The position numbers and the translations under genes are program-made. The notes beneath the pieces are model-generated. The model did no database searches. It was not told where the DNA came from and saw only the letters and a list, made by a program, of their open reading frames with translations. Source: Sanderia malayensis (taxonomy: Eukaryota; Cnidaria; Scyphozoa; Semaeostomeae; Pelagiidae). Taken from it: a stretch of DNA of 64,000 nucleotides. Shown here one piece after another: positions 34,001 through 43,400 of this stretch (the stretch's first letter is position 1; every line of letters begins with the position of its first letter). Where the stretch lies: positions 186,001 to 250,000 of the forward strand of contig RQOL01000824.1 of the NCBI GenBank assembly GCA_013076295.1. Direction: 5' to 3'.

Positions 34001-36107
34001 ATAAATTGCAAAGAAGATTAATAGAAAATTAAATTTTTAAATGATGTTCTGTAAAAGTGAACAACAAACCTTTACTTTTCTTTTGCCACTTCCTAACATA
34101 TATGATGCATAAGTGCCTTCTCTTGATCTTCGGATGCTATCCAATGGTTCATCCAAAAAGTCCAAAAATATATTCTGAGATTGCAATCTGTACTTGAAAT
34201 GCTGAAGATGGGAAAATTGAGGATGGTGGAAAGTAAAACTTGGATGATTTTGAAGAACCAAGCAATATCTAAAATATCTAAATATATTATGTACGAATGA
34301 CTTGCCTTATTGCCATTATCAGAACCATAGTCATGGTCATCCCAAACACCAATAATCGGAATGCCAGAATCTAACAGCTCCTAAATAATTTTAAAAATTT
34401 TAAAATGCAGTCAGTAGTTTATACGAGAGGATAAAACAGTAGTAAATAGCTAAAAGCACTGCAATATCTCTGGTGTTTCACTCTTGGTCTGCCATGGTGT
34501 AGTGGTTAAGATCCTGCGCTTACACACCAGAGGTTGTGAGTTCAAATCCACATTTGGCCCAGATCATTGATAAGGGAAATTAAAGGGAGCTCAGCTTCAT
34601 GCATGTTCTCACTAGCAAGGATATAAGGATATTATTATGCACTCTAGCAGGGTAGGTGAAAATTCAATCATAAAAACAAATTGTTAGTTTCCTGCTTCGA
34701 CTCCTCTCACACAAGTACTCTATGTTGAACAAGACATCAATTCAAAGAATTAGATATAAATGTATGCTATATGGATAACAAGCCATGTTGAGTATATCAT
34801 GTCATAAATTTGTTATTCAAACAATATGTGATGAAACATCAGATATACTGTTGCATGTGCAGAGATGTCTGCATTATAGGAAGTACTATGAGTCAGTTCA
34901 CTTTGACAAGTATTCAAGCATCACATTCAGAAATCAATGTTCAAACAAACGCACAGTGATGAGATATCACAGGACTGCTACTTAAGTTCATACCTTATAC
35001 TCTGCAATTTGCTTCTGGGCATTGTATCTGGCTTGCATTTCTTTCAAGCTTGCAATTATCCAGATGAACGGCAACAGCCTTGTGTCTGCATATACAGCTT
35101 GAAAAAAATAATAAAATTTTATCAAGGGGTATAGCCATACTCATCATCATGTATTTTTGATACAACAGGTTAGTTATGGCTGCAATACTTCACATGTGGA
35201 TGTGCTATCTGGGAATTTCAAAGGAGGTGCTAATCAGAATGGAGGGAAAGGTAATACAAGTATAGTATAAATGTATTTATTGGCAAGCAATTTGTGCAAT
35301 ATTCTGGTATTTTTTTGGTGAAGTAATACACAAGATGTATTTTCTTACCATCACCAAGCCAGATCCATAAATCTGGCTTTTGTGCTATAACACTCTTCCA
35401 TAATGGTTGAGGGTGTGTCTGCTTGCTAAAAAGGAGTAAGACAGAATAATAGATCATTATTTTGTATTGTAGTGAAACAAACAATGCAGAAAGGGGTGTG
35501 TTTTCTTCTATGGTATGCTGGGGGTCTTTTAACAGGACATATCCCATAAAACCAGCTTTCGAATGTAAATGGATGGTCACCTATGACTGAGGAGGGATTG
35601 AGCCACCAAAACCCTGTGACCAAGAGCAAGAATAAACATTTCAAGCACTTGGTTGAAATGTTTATTAAATAGAAATAAAATAGAGACGAAATGATGATTG
35701 CTGCAATTAAATGTTCTGTTTAAGTAGTAAATCAATGATATGAAATGGAAATGAGAATGGTTGAAAAATTCAATATAAGGTTTGTTGAGAATAATAAACT
35801 TTATCATTTGATAATATGGAATTACTTTCAATTAAAAATGTATACCGTTTTAAATTAAAGTTATTTGAGTGATAAAAGTATAGAAGGGTAATCGAGAGAT
35901 TTCAACCAAGAAATTGAAAATTACGTACTTGCAGCTACCAAATGCTATAACCGATACATTTCCATTTGATTCAAAATCAGTCACTTTACCCCTCTTGAAA
36001 AAAGGACGTTTCTCCTTGTTCTCATGCTGCTGTGGGAAATTAGACCAGACTAACCCTAAAAACTGTAATATTAAAGCTACCAAAATCATCCAAGATGGAG
36101 GACCCAT
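19069..36107 (-). CDS. PhoD-like metallophosphatase with signal peptide and C-terminal membrane segment
   Basis: Thirteen exons in frame: 35929-36107, 35349-35425, 34994-35097, 34306-34380, 34070-34201, 24052-24189, 23099-23188, 22824-22887, then 21604-21694 or 20744-20831 (alternatives), 20219-20306, 19533-19610, 19269-19384, 19069-19183. The product is 448 or 447 residues. It begins with a signal peptide (MILVALILQFLGLVW). PhoD-family metal-site motifs follow in order: FGSCN, WLGDAVYADT, VWDDHDYG, LDVRSNY, GSGMQ and ISGDVHFSE. The C terminus has a membrane helix (VFWYSVIVMAIVSGIVAIW) and a basic tail. A secreted or luminal, membrane-anchored phosphomonoesterase or phosphodiesterase is likely; the substrate is unknown. 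The intron 34069-24190 is 9.9 kb. The intron after 34306 appears to start with GC (AAG then GCAAGT). Confidence 0.85.
19855..19895. repeat. (AAT)n microsatellite
   Basis: Runs of AATAATAATAATAATGATAG in a phosphatase intron. Confidence 0.8.
20744..20831 (-). CDS. Alternative exon 9a of the PhoD-like gene
   Basis: Encodes GYPFYEFTSSGLTHTC... (the first Gly codon is split). It enters in phase 1 and leaves in phase 2, exactly like 21604-21694, to which it is similar. Acceptor TTTTAG, donor GTAAGT. Using both exons in one mRNA would shift the frame, so they should be mutually exclusive. Confidence 0.8.
21604..21694 (-). CDS. Alternative exon 9b of the PhoD-like gene
   Basis: Encodes GYPLYEVTSSSLTHSC..., the duplicate of 20744-20831 and one codon longer. 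It has a proper acceptor (TTATAG) and donor (GTGAGT). It follows the ISGDVHFSE exon, where family members usually have a GYPLY-TSSGLTHS segment. Confidence 0.8.
21870..22070. repeat. Intronic duplication around the extra exon copies
   Basis: TTGACTGACAAGGAATAAGT (about 21879) recurs as TTGACCGACAAGGAAATAAG (about 22019), followed in both by similar A-rich text. This indicates local tandem duplication of the intron together with the alternative exons. Confidence 0.5.
22350..22406 (-). pseudogene. Possible decayed third copy of alternative exon 9
   Basis: After a TCAG acceptor at 22407-22410, the minus strand reads GTTATCGTATGAA, which aligns with the starts of 9a/9b after a 4-bp deletion. It then reaches a stop codon and has no clear donor. 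Confidence 0.35.
22935..23045. repeat. Minisatellite, about 38-bp unit, three units
   Basis: GGGCGTTTATTATT(T/C) or a close variant recurs near 22946, 22980 and 23013, each followed by CA(C/T)(A/G)(C/T)GGG-like text. In a phosphatase intron. Confidence 0.6.
24428..24464. repeat. Short ACCCTAGG tandem repeat
   Basis: Four near-identical 8-9-bp units (ACCCTAGGACCCTAGGACCC and on). Telomere-like only by chance; too short to interpret. Confidence 0.7.
24560..25400. mobile_element. hAT-type element, 841 bp, with 8-bp target duplication
   Basis: The ends CCCAGGGGGGCACTC (left) and GAGTGCCCCCCCCTGGG (right) are inverted, with similarity continuing for about 45 bp to GGGGGGTCAGTCCGA. ATTTAATG flanks both sides (24552-24559 and 25401-25408). 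GATATTTTTGGG motifs are repeated inside; there is no transposase frame. It lies in the large phosphatase intron. Confidence 0.88.
25990..26070. repeat. (AATACT)n microsatellite abutting the LINE
   Basis: About 75 bp of AATACTAATACT units immediately 5' of the LINE reading frame. Related GATTAATACT units sit 3' of the LINE near 29355-29385. Confidence 0.85.
26127..29034 (+). mobile_element. LINE (CR1/Jockey-like) with fused ORF1-like region and deleted reverse transcriptase
   Basis: A continuous 869-codon frame (26127-28736). Residues ~1-75 look like a winged-helix fold. Residues ~105-165 form a coiled coil, and a polar linker follows. From residue ~355 comes an apurinic-type endonuclease: GYLNINSVRNKF, VAETKID, FVGDFNAE, LSDFHKM. 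At about residue 708 the sequence jumps from MFWKTVK directly to SQGSVRGPLLFNIYINDL, YADDTTIY and LNADKC, so the fingers and first half of the palm are missing, in frame. After 28736 a short foreign stretch precedes the usual LINE C terminus in another frame (RYRGPQLWYRIPEEIRN ... CRLCRPFVPNLGYL, stop 29032-29034). Such a copy cannot reverse-transcribe by itself. Confidence 0.88.
29430..30660 (-). pseudogene. Decayed gene of a repeat-amplified family
   Basis: Several minus-strand pieces read in order: 30469-30651, 29907-30335 (EEADTKLVALVKA, ARSPSGDVDILALFLSHEFDG, ILVDNGVGKQRKIID) and 29434-29826 (LPPCKENLRLHILRANYVA, VDHGWNEAGSVRW, EDISELLL). Frameshifts separate the pieces. The mix EEADT / SPSGDxDILxL / LRxHxxRANYxA / HGW is familiar from repeated, transposon-like genes in invertebrate genomes, whose function I cannot name. 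The SPSGDVDI part resembles a PIN-like nuclease strand-turn. It lies in the large phosphatase intron. Confidence 0.5.
30788..30865. repeat. Tandem palindrome-bearing repeat with TATA-like box
   Basis: ATAGTCCTCCGCGAGGACAC occurs twice (about 30795 and 30834), each containing the palindrome GTCCTCCGCGAGGAC. TATAAATAG overlaps the first copy. Origin unknown. Confidence 0.7.
30905..31975. repeat. 180-bp satellite, about 3.6 units, interrupted by a MITE
   Basis: Units containing GCCGTGCATTTTTAGTTTCA and TCGGTTATTCATTAAT recur with a 180-bp period at about 31503, 31683 and 31863. A more diverged first unit (about 30915-31073) is separated from the rest by the 402-bp MITE. The array ends about 145 bp upstream of the cGAS-like gene. 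Confidence 0.9.
31074..31475. mobile_element. TA-flanked MITE with perfect 24-bp inverted ends
   Basis: The ends are CACG, ten T, then ATAAGAAACC, and the exact reverse complement. TA flanks both sides (31072-31073 and 31476-31477). Neighbouring satellite units read CTTGCTAATGGG with no insert, giving an empty site. Related elements occur at 48156-48326 and probably 54240-54362. Tc1/mariner-type by its target duplication. Confidence 0.9.
32121..34004 (+). CDS. Mab-21 / cGAS-like receptor (cGLR) nucleotidyltransferase, intronless
   Basis: One uninterrupted frame of 627 residues from the first ATG (MDSRAENVLD). It has the Mab-21/cGAS nucleotidyltransferase core. The GS motif is in MLSGSHVEG (about residues 42-50). 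The catalytic acidic pair is in NDVDVM (Asp56, Asp58), and the third acidic residue is in GMDFVFCLKIK (Asp145) followed by WP. Then come VEFRMSFSACEKYLI and the helical half (SYFWKTAIFWLIEEESKEFW, CPNYFIPENLM). The residues needed for catalysis look intact. cGLRs sense foreign RNA or DNA and make cyclic dinucleotides that signal to STING; whether this one does is inference. The C-terminal ~300 residues are helical and longer than in cGAS. It sits in the opposite orientation within the large intron of the PhoD-like gene; lack of introns suggests a retrocopy or an expanded family. Confidence 0.85.
   Translation: MDSRAENVLDAYLECYVNTEYRSCCYDADDFFGMFTNYNGSMLSGSHVEGVGIYNDVDVMHLYPKLNVLEIRQLLVLVDDMVKFSLILDSQDCYPGYVRLRMPECNDKYFHTMLHGSKYFHRNNFLNPKTTSSKGPANRIGIGMDFVFCLKIKLWPSQAEGFLQRVSDNESKLLINEQEIKNIGCYVVAAPHPSSKFPGVEFRMSFSACEKYLIRNWTNKQLGCYFLCKEINKKYLKKDLEKEICSYFWKTAIFWLIEEESKEFWSRPYLECVKKIIDKISCYLQEKSCPNYFIPENLMMSTYTTKQCKQLQKIIEDVAKNLFLRILLCRRIVELCEVVLAMHFYNILDDVCSFSNDLFSTQMLERQLQFKMTCLYKIQVDLLITLNSHFQKESKRPILSNLQIIEKRPYQKCLEFCHRRLTALEMLDSSNIASSLEERLVRLHDALVLLTSAIYLPGIMNDHGFSGYLYLAIFYYCIPNREMAMESLKHCFSSYQEMPPWKRRTPLFLVIPCGKLTTAPSYMKHDEILCEMFNYLGMVNVGMHALFLAKYLKYQLTSDESLLQELKDIDPMGDYFSIQAINQIDQTTMTHSYYFILYKLGLLEKDSKEYIFLKNSKKFFEELFNST
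34484..34562 (+). repeat. tRNA-derived sequence (SINE head or tRNA-Val-like pseudogene)
   Basis: A box-A-like GGTGTAGTGGTTAAGATC and a box-B-like GTGAGTTCAAATCCAC are correctly spaced, with a TTACAC anticodon-loop-like segment between. The acceptor and anticodon stems pair poorly, so this is not a working tRNA. In a phosphatase intron. Confidence 0.5.
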
Positions 36108-37766
36108 TTTATCCTAAAAGTAATCTTTATCTGTGCGACATGATAAACAAATTATAAAGGGAACAAAGTCCACATGTTGTAACAATTATACCACTCTGAC
36201 AAGGTTGAAAAATTTTCTCATTTCAAAACAAAACAGAATCATGTGATCACCACAAGCTCCAGGTATCCTTACGTCACTTTTCGGCAGAGCATATTCTACG
36301 GACCAGGCGCACCAAGGACAAGTTCATGCTTCATGCTCGGAACATGTTCAGCATCTTAACAAAATTTCTTTCCATGAAATACACCTTGACTTTTCGCTTT
36401 CAATCAGATAATTGATTTGAATATTTGTTTCACTCGGATTTTTAGAATGTCTTGTATGTGTGAAAAAAAATAAATTGGTAGAATTGACAAAAAACATGAC
36501 AGGCGAGATAATATAATGTAAACATATATAGATATTATTATGAAGATTTACTATTTCTCTTAAGAATTTATAAAAAATGTAACAATTGATAAAATAAAAA
36601 TATTATACACAAGTAAGCAAATTTGTTAGCTCACTATAATTATAAAAATCACAAATTGTATATATTAAGTTTTGAAATAATAGACATTAAATGTTTTATA
36701 AAGTGCAAAAATGATTCCTTGTGATCAAAAGGGAATAAAAAATGATTCCATTTCATTTTGCTCGATTGCCATTCATTTTTAAACACTCACACGCTAGCGT
36801 GTGAGTGTTTAAAAATGTAATGAAATGTAGTTTAGGATATAACACTCGGGAGTCAATAAGAATTTTAGCAGAATCTGCTAAAAGAAGAAATATTGCTAAA
36901 AATGATTCCCTTTTATCAAAAGGGATCAAAAATGATTCCCTTTTAAAACTGATTCCTTCATGTGTTGGATATATATTTATCTGCTTTGGCTGAGACTTGA
37001 GACTCTGAGGCTAAAATATGGCTCATGTTTGACAAAAAATAACTCATACCATCCAGCTCAAGAAATTCCTTAAACCTTTGATGTTCAACCTATCAAGGTT
37101 TGCCTGCATTATAAAATCACATATCTGGCTACATGGTAGAAATTTCAAAGTATTTTGAAATTATTGTAATGGCTTCTGTAATATGCAGCTCCTTAAAATC
37201 CAAATAAATTCTCATGAAAAAGAAATGTCTTCCAGGCATTGATACACCAAAAATGAGCTCACACTAAAACAGAGAAGCATAATATTAACATTTTATTTCA
37301 TTTTTTCTCCAACTCTATGACATTATTGATAAATTGAATGAAAAGTTCATTATTATTAAGCTATTGTCATAAATATGTGAATTAGATGCTATTATATTAT
37401 TTTTTATCATTCAAGTGAAACAAGTAAATGATAAATAAACTAGGGAAAAGATTAGTGAAGAACTTTGTTGCATGGATGGTTTGTAATGTCAACATTCAAT
37501 CGTTTCTCAGGGTAGTGAGAAGTTTCAGTAAATCTCAATCGCGTAATGGAGACACTCGGGTACGTTTTGTTTCCTGTTAAGTTCCTTTATAAAGGAACCA
37601 GGTATTTTTTACCAGGTATTTTTTATTGCATAAAGGTCGGTAACAGTATCAGAAACCAATTTTATCTAGGTGAGTCCCCTTCAAGATTCATTCATTGACA
37701 TTACTGCTTGATTTGTTCCAGATAAAGTCTGATCTATGCAGTCTCACTGCATATATAGTTATGTGC
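36108..37766. other. Spacer upstream of the PhoD-like gene
   Basis: AT-rich. It contains a perfect 44-bp palindrome (36774-36817) and repeats of AAAATGATTCCCTTTT near 36712, 36899 and 36930. A possible last exon of the membrane-protein gene (37140-37262) was considered but meets a stop at once. Confidence 0.5.
36774..36817. repeat. Perfect 44-bp palindrome without spacer
   Basis: Centred on GCTAGC at 36793-36798. The left arm is CATTTTTAAACACTCACACG and continues to the centre; the right arm is its exact complement. It can extrude as a cruciform. Confidence 0.95.
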
Positions 37767-39942
37767 CTAAATTTGTGAATGAGCTATTTGCGGGCATGTT
37801 AAATGATGGCAACGAATACCTGCGCCATACTCTTTAGCAGCACTCCTTGTATCTCCCCTTCTACGATATCGCTGTCTTACTTGTGAGCCAATAGTTGATG
37901 GACTGAGCACATGGGACAAAAACGAGGCAAAGTAAATAAAACTCAGAAGCATCTGTAATAAAAAGAATTGCACATAATTAGCATTGCTATCTAGAACTGC
38001 ATATGATTCTACATTGCTAACACCCAAAGAAGTAGGGAGTTTCCTTAAAATAAGTTAAAGTCATTAGGGGTATAAGCACAAGACATACACCAGACAAAAA
38101 TGATATCAAAGAAGACAGAAAATGGGTAAATTGTTACCAAATATAATCAGATGCATAACCAACCTGAAATGACATGGCTAACCCAGAGTACCAGTCATTT
38201 GCTGTAATATTAGCCGAACCTGTAAATGGGTGGTAATGAAAGTTATTGTAATCATGTGAGGAAATGTTGAGAGGTTTTCAATAATGTTGATGAGACATTT
38301 GAAAGCAGAAATGAAAAGAGCAATGGGTTGAAGACTTTAACAAAATAAAAATTGATAAGGAAAATGTACCACACAAAGTTCCAGTAGATACTGATAGATT
38401 TAACATTTTGATAAACAAAACCACCGACCATCTTTCAACCAATCTGTTATTTTTCTTTGCAAAATCAAGAAAACTCTCTGGCTGCACATTAAAGCAAAAA
38501 TAAAATTCTCACAAAACATATCTACACGTATATAATATATTTTGTATTATAGTGAAGTATGCGAGTTGGTAGTTTAGACCGTAACAGATTCAAGCTCTGT
38601 GTGTTTCAATCATACCAATTTCATTTCAGCTTGTGATGGTAATACAAAGAAATAAACATGAAATAGAAGAGAAGAAGAGGGGTAGAAAATTAATACATTA
38701 AATACAGTGAGTAATGAATATAATTGACAAAACCTTGATTTTGTAGATCAGCATGTAAAAACCAGCAAATAGGATCATTATGGCGAAATATCCATTGATG
38801 AGAAATCTGGTGCTTGCAGTTTTGTGTAAGTATTGTTTGGTCAATTTAACTAAAAGTTAACAGTTGATACATTTAATAGAATAAAATGTTGTACAATGTG
38901 AAACACAAAAATGATTTTTGATTCACTTACTTGTAGCAGACAATACTAATACCAGATTAGCAAACTGAAAGGCACACACCAAAGCAACACCCTGGAAGAT
39001 AATAAACATTTCATGGAATTTGCGATGAAATTGGAGTTATTAAAGGGCAAAAAAGTCAAAATAGTTGCAATGACTCACAAGTTTGTATGTAATATTGCGG
39101 TTTTCAATGTGAGCATCAAAGTAATCAACGGCAGTGAGGGCAATGATGCATAAAACCTTTGTAAAAGAATGCCAAATATAATATATTAACATATATCAAC
39201 ATAATGATAAAATATATTAACATATATTAGCATATAAGAAAATATTTTAACATATATTGTGTGCATTTCAGTCTGCAGAGTGTGGCACAATCACACCCGG
39301 GACAAAACTTCAGTTTTACAAAAGGCACCACAACCATGCCACCTTTTGCCAACCAAGTTAATAAAATAGAAACCTTACAATTCAAGTGATAATTAATTGT
39401 AAATGACAGTTCTCAAGTCAAGGGAATAAAATCTCTCCACTACCTGCCATAATGCTGTTATTGGGAAGAGGTTTTCCGTGATTCTTGGTGATAATATCTG
39501 TTTCCTGCAAAGCAAACTTACTTTAAAACTGTGAATAAACAGCGATTTGGGTGGGGTGCACAGGAGGGGTTATTTCTGAACAGAAAATAACACATAGATA
39601 AAGATGAATTATATAATCAATCGACTAAATAAATATTTTCTAAGGCTAAGATTGGAATGAGATTAGCATAAAGTCAGTATTAACAAATACAATTACAGAA
39701 ATAAATGGAAATAACCTTTTAGGAGTAGAAACTTTGTCTTTTTCTGCCGACCTAGCGGCTTGATATCTGAGCTGCTTTGCGGACTTCTCCAAAAGTAGAG
39801 CAAGTTGTAAAACTCGATCTGATAAAATGTCATTATCAACATCGACTATAGAAAAATACGTAGATTGCGACTGTTCAATTTCCACTGGTTCTGTAAAGTT
39901 CGTTGAAATTGAAACATTATCAATAAGTGTCTCCTTTTCCAT
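37767..39942 (-). CDS. Uncharacterised multi-pass membrane protein, possibly ion-channel-like
   Basis: Eight phase-consistent exons: 39716-39942 (start MEKETLID; an upstream in-frame Met lies at 40023), 39444-39504, 39079-39156, 38931-38991, 38734-38849, 38370-38481, 38164-38219, and 37820-37952 or read-through to a stop at 37767. The N-terminal ~100 residues are polar and probably cytosolic. Hydrophobic segments follow: VLCIIALTAVDYF, LVCAFQFANLVLVLS, LINGYFAIMILFAGFYMLIY, VVLFIKMLNLSVSTG and MLLSFIYFASFLSHVL. The stretch STGTLCGSANITANDWYSGL before the last helix recalls the pore loop of two-helix potassium channels, but the GYG filter is absent. I do not recognise the family. It is divergent from XRN1. 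Confidence 0.55.
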
Positions 39943-40422
39943 CTTTGAATGAGAAATACTCAACACTACCTCACCCACAAGGTGGTACGAAACAAAATGG
40001 AAAAAAAAGGCGAGTTGCAACAATTTTATTTCGTTTCGCCTTTAGTTGAGCTGAATTGTTTTGATGCAGCCTCAGTATGATCATTTTTAAATCGAGGCTT
40101 GTCTCTAGAACTCAGGCCTTTTCTTCTTTCTCACGTGGTGCTTCGCTCCGCTTGCTTGCTTCCTCCTTGGAAAGCATGCATTGAAGTGAAAGGTCACAAT
40201 AAAAAGGCGGAGAATAATCTCGAAATTCATGTTTCTGTCACCATATACCAGTAATGTATTAGTATGAACAGTGCATTGTTAGTTTATTCTACCTGTATTT
40301 ACAAAGTGTAGGAGATTTCTGTCGTCTTTCAACGGTTTTAGCCAACACAAGTTCAGCAGGAAAATCGTGACGCGTGTCTGCGAACGTTTGGCTTTGCAAG
40401 CAATATATAATTTAAAAACGCG
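39943..40422. promoter_or_regulatory. Presumed shared promoter region of XRN1 and the membrane-protein gene
   Basis: 480 bp between divergent start codons (399 bp if the upstream Met at 40023 is used). An E-box-like CACGTG lies near 40133. No TATA box seen. Confidence 0.35.
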
Positions 40423-43400
40423 ATGGGAGTTCCAAAATTCTACCGTTGGACAAGCGAACGATATCCATGCCTCAGCCAAGTTATCAAAGAGCATCAGGTC
40501 AGTAGAGCGGCCACTCAAGTGGGCGTGGCATTGGGTGTGGGGTTTGTGAACGCATGCTGTTTGTTGTATGAAACGTTTCATGCTGCATCACATATAACAA
40601 GCTCTTCGTAGATGTAATGAATGTTTTATATTTTAAAAACGCGTCAAATGTTTTGGGGAATCTTGTAAATTTTGTCAATGATCCAGCAGCAAGGTTTTGT
40701 ATTGCAAAAAGGTCAACCAGACCTGAAGAGAGTCTATTGTTTAGAGAATGGCAGTTATACACTGGGGATAGAACAATAGAAAGATGACAATAGAACAATG
40801 GAGAAATATGAGGGACAAAACAAAGAGCTCCCTAATAAAACAGACAGGGAGTTAGTTTTCATATCAACTGCACAGTCCAATGTGCAAAGCATGGTTGAAC
40901 TAAATGAGATTTCACATGCACTTGGGAAATAATGTTTGAATTTTATGCTGGCAGAGTGCAACTTTACCCCTATTTTACAACATTTTTCTACTTTTTATAC
41001 ACTTGTATTTGTGCAAATGGTCTAATTCTTGTGTGACACTTGGACACTGCCTGTCTTTTACACCATTCTGCTCTTTGTTCAATCAGAAAGATAATTACAA
41101 TTATAGTAATGGTGACTGATATTTGTCTGACAAGTAAAGTTGCTATCCAGCCAGCATAAATATTTTCAACTTACTTAATAACCTAACCCCCCCTCAGAGT
41201 ATTGGAAGCATGCTCCTTCTACACCAAGGATTTCCAGATTAATAATTTTCTATGATTGTTTCTTTTAGATTCCAGAGTTTGACAATCTTTACTTGGATAT
41301 GAATGGAATCATCCACATTTGCTCTCATCCCAATGACGATGATCCCCATTTCCGAATCTCAGAAGCTGACATATTCAAGAATATTTTCCACTATATTGAG
41401 GTAAACATGTGTGTGATATGTTATTGAATAAATTACGCTATTATATTCACATATTTACACATTTTTAGTGTAGAGTTCATTCTAAGCTTTAGCTTAAAAA
41501 CAAATTTTGGATGAGATGAGTAATAATGAGTAATATAATAATATGTTTGATTTTTATAATGAGTTTGTTAAAAATGAAGATGATTTGCAGTGTGAATTTA
41601 GAATATGTTGGTTTTGTTTTATTGGGAATTTTCATGTCCTGATTTGAGTATAATTACATTTTTATTTCTTAAAGGTCTTGTTCAGAATCATCAAGCCAAA
41701 ACAGAACTTTTTTATGGCTGTAGATGGAGTGGCCCCAAGAGCAAAGATGAATCAACAGAGAGGAAGGCGATTCAGGTAAGTTTTTTACTCAATTAAAGCC
41801 ACCCAAATCAATTTATGAGATTTTAGAGATAACCTGTATGATACAACACTTTTATCATACAGGTATCATTTATCATAAAAATTAAACTCTTTTCTGTCTT
41901 CTCATCATCAAATTTTGTCTGTCAAGTCTCACGTCAGCTATCAGAAAGTGGTTTTAAGCTGTAAGCCTGAAACATTAGCGAATTTTGAAGCATTTGCTTG
42001 GCAATTAGAATAGCAAGACAGATTTGTCTGTGAAATGTATTCTATTTAATTGCTGCCCATTTGATATTGACTGTACAGTTTTGTTATTGTCTTTTGTTTA
42101 GGACTGCAAAGGAAGCTGAAGACAATATTCGTAAAGCCCTTCAAAAAGGACAGACATTACCCAAGGAGGAAAGATTTGATTCTAACTGTATCACTCCAGG
42201 TATGTTTAATATTGAATAAAATTATCGTTTTCATGGATAAAGGTGTTGTGAATTTTTACTTGGAGCTCAATGTTATCATCAGACAACTGATAACCTCTCT
42301 TTATTTCTGTTGTATTATAATGAGACTTTGCTCACACGTGACTCCGAGTATTGTAAAATAATTGTATGTTTCTATTGTATGCTATACTAAATATATTGAT
42401 TACGTTCTTGTCTTATAGAACATTGCTATGCTTTTGATTTGAGAAACTTTACACATATTGTTTATTGATGATTTTATTTTCATTTGCTTTTCATAGGCAC
42501 TGAATTCATGGCAAGACTCAATGACCATCTGCAATACTTTGTTAACAAGAAAGTCTCAGCAGACCCCCTTTGGAAATCATGCAATGTGTATTTGTCTGGA
42601 CATGATGTAAGTACTGTGCTGAATATATCTAAAGTGAGGCCTTTGCTCACAGATATCTTGCATAAGAGACTCATATCTATGATGGAGTCTCAATGATGCA
42701 ATTTTCTGTAGATAATATCACAGTCATTGTAACAGTGATTGTAAACAGCTTCTGAGCAATAAATGGCTGTTGCAGTAATGATATAGGTTCCTTTATGGGG
42801 GCATTTATCCTCAGGTAGCATTGGAACTTAGCAACATTGGCATAAATTAGAGTCCAGAATATAGCTAGTTTACATTTGATTACAAGGATGGTTACTTGAA
42901 AGTGCTACCTTATTAAATAAAGAACTCTATTCTTATGAGAATTGTGTAATATCTAATGTCGTATGTCAGAAAGTAGCATAAACTACAGTTGGGTACATTG
43001 AGGAGTATATGCCATATTACCTCCAAGAAGTACCTAGGCAATCATTTAATTGTTCTCATTTTTTTTGTGGGGCATTCTTTTGAGGTGGCTGCTCATTTGA
43101 GGAAGTATGGTGTGCTTAAATCACCATTAGTGAGACCATTTCTCTTACAGTTTTTTGCTCCTTTCTCAAGGTACCAGGAGAAGGGGAGCATAAAATAATG
43201 GACTTTATAAGATATGAGAAGTCAAAAGAAAACTATGATCCTAACATTAGACACTGTCTTTATGGGTTGGATGCAGATTTGGTATGTTTGTAAAGTCATT
43301 ATCACTTGATTGCTATGCTAAGGTACTGTTACTAGATTAACTATCAAGGATGACATCATAGGAATATAAGATTTGTGGTGAAACTTGGATTTTGGAGATG

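Noticed and set aside
34210..34275. Longer exon 5 of the PhoD-like gene (YCLVLQNHPSF)
   Set aside because: The downstream acceptor at 34202 joins exon 4 in phase and gives the family's sequence directly; the longer version adds unrelated residues.
34484..34562. A working tRNA-Val
   Set aside because: Promoter boxes and the T arm are recognisable, but acceptor and anticodon stems do not pair well; listed as a tRNA-derived repeat instead.
37140..37262. Last exon of the membrane-protein gene (ELIFGVSMPGRHFFF)
   Set aside because: Joined from the donor at 37820, the codon after the acceptor gives an immediate stop, so the long downstream frame would not be read.
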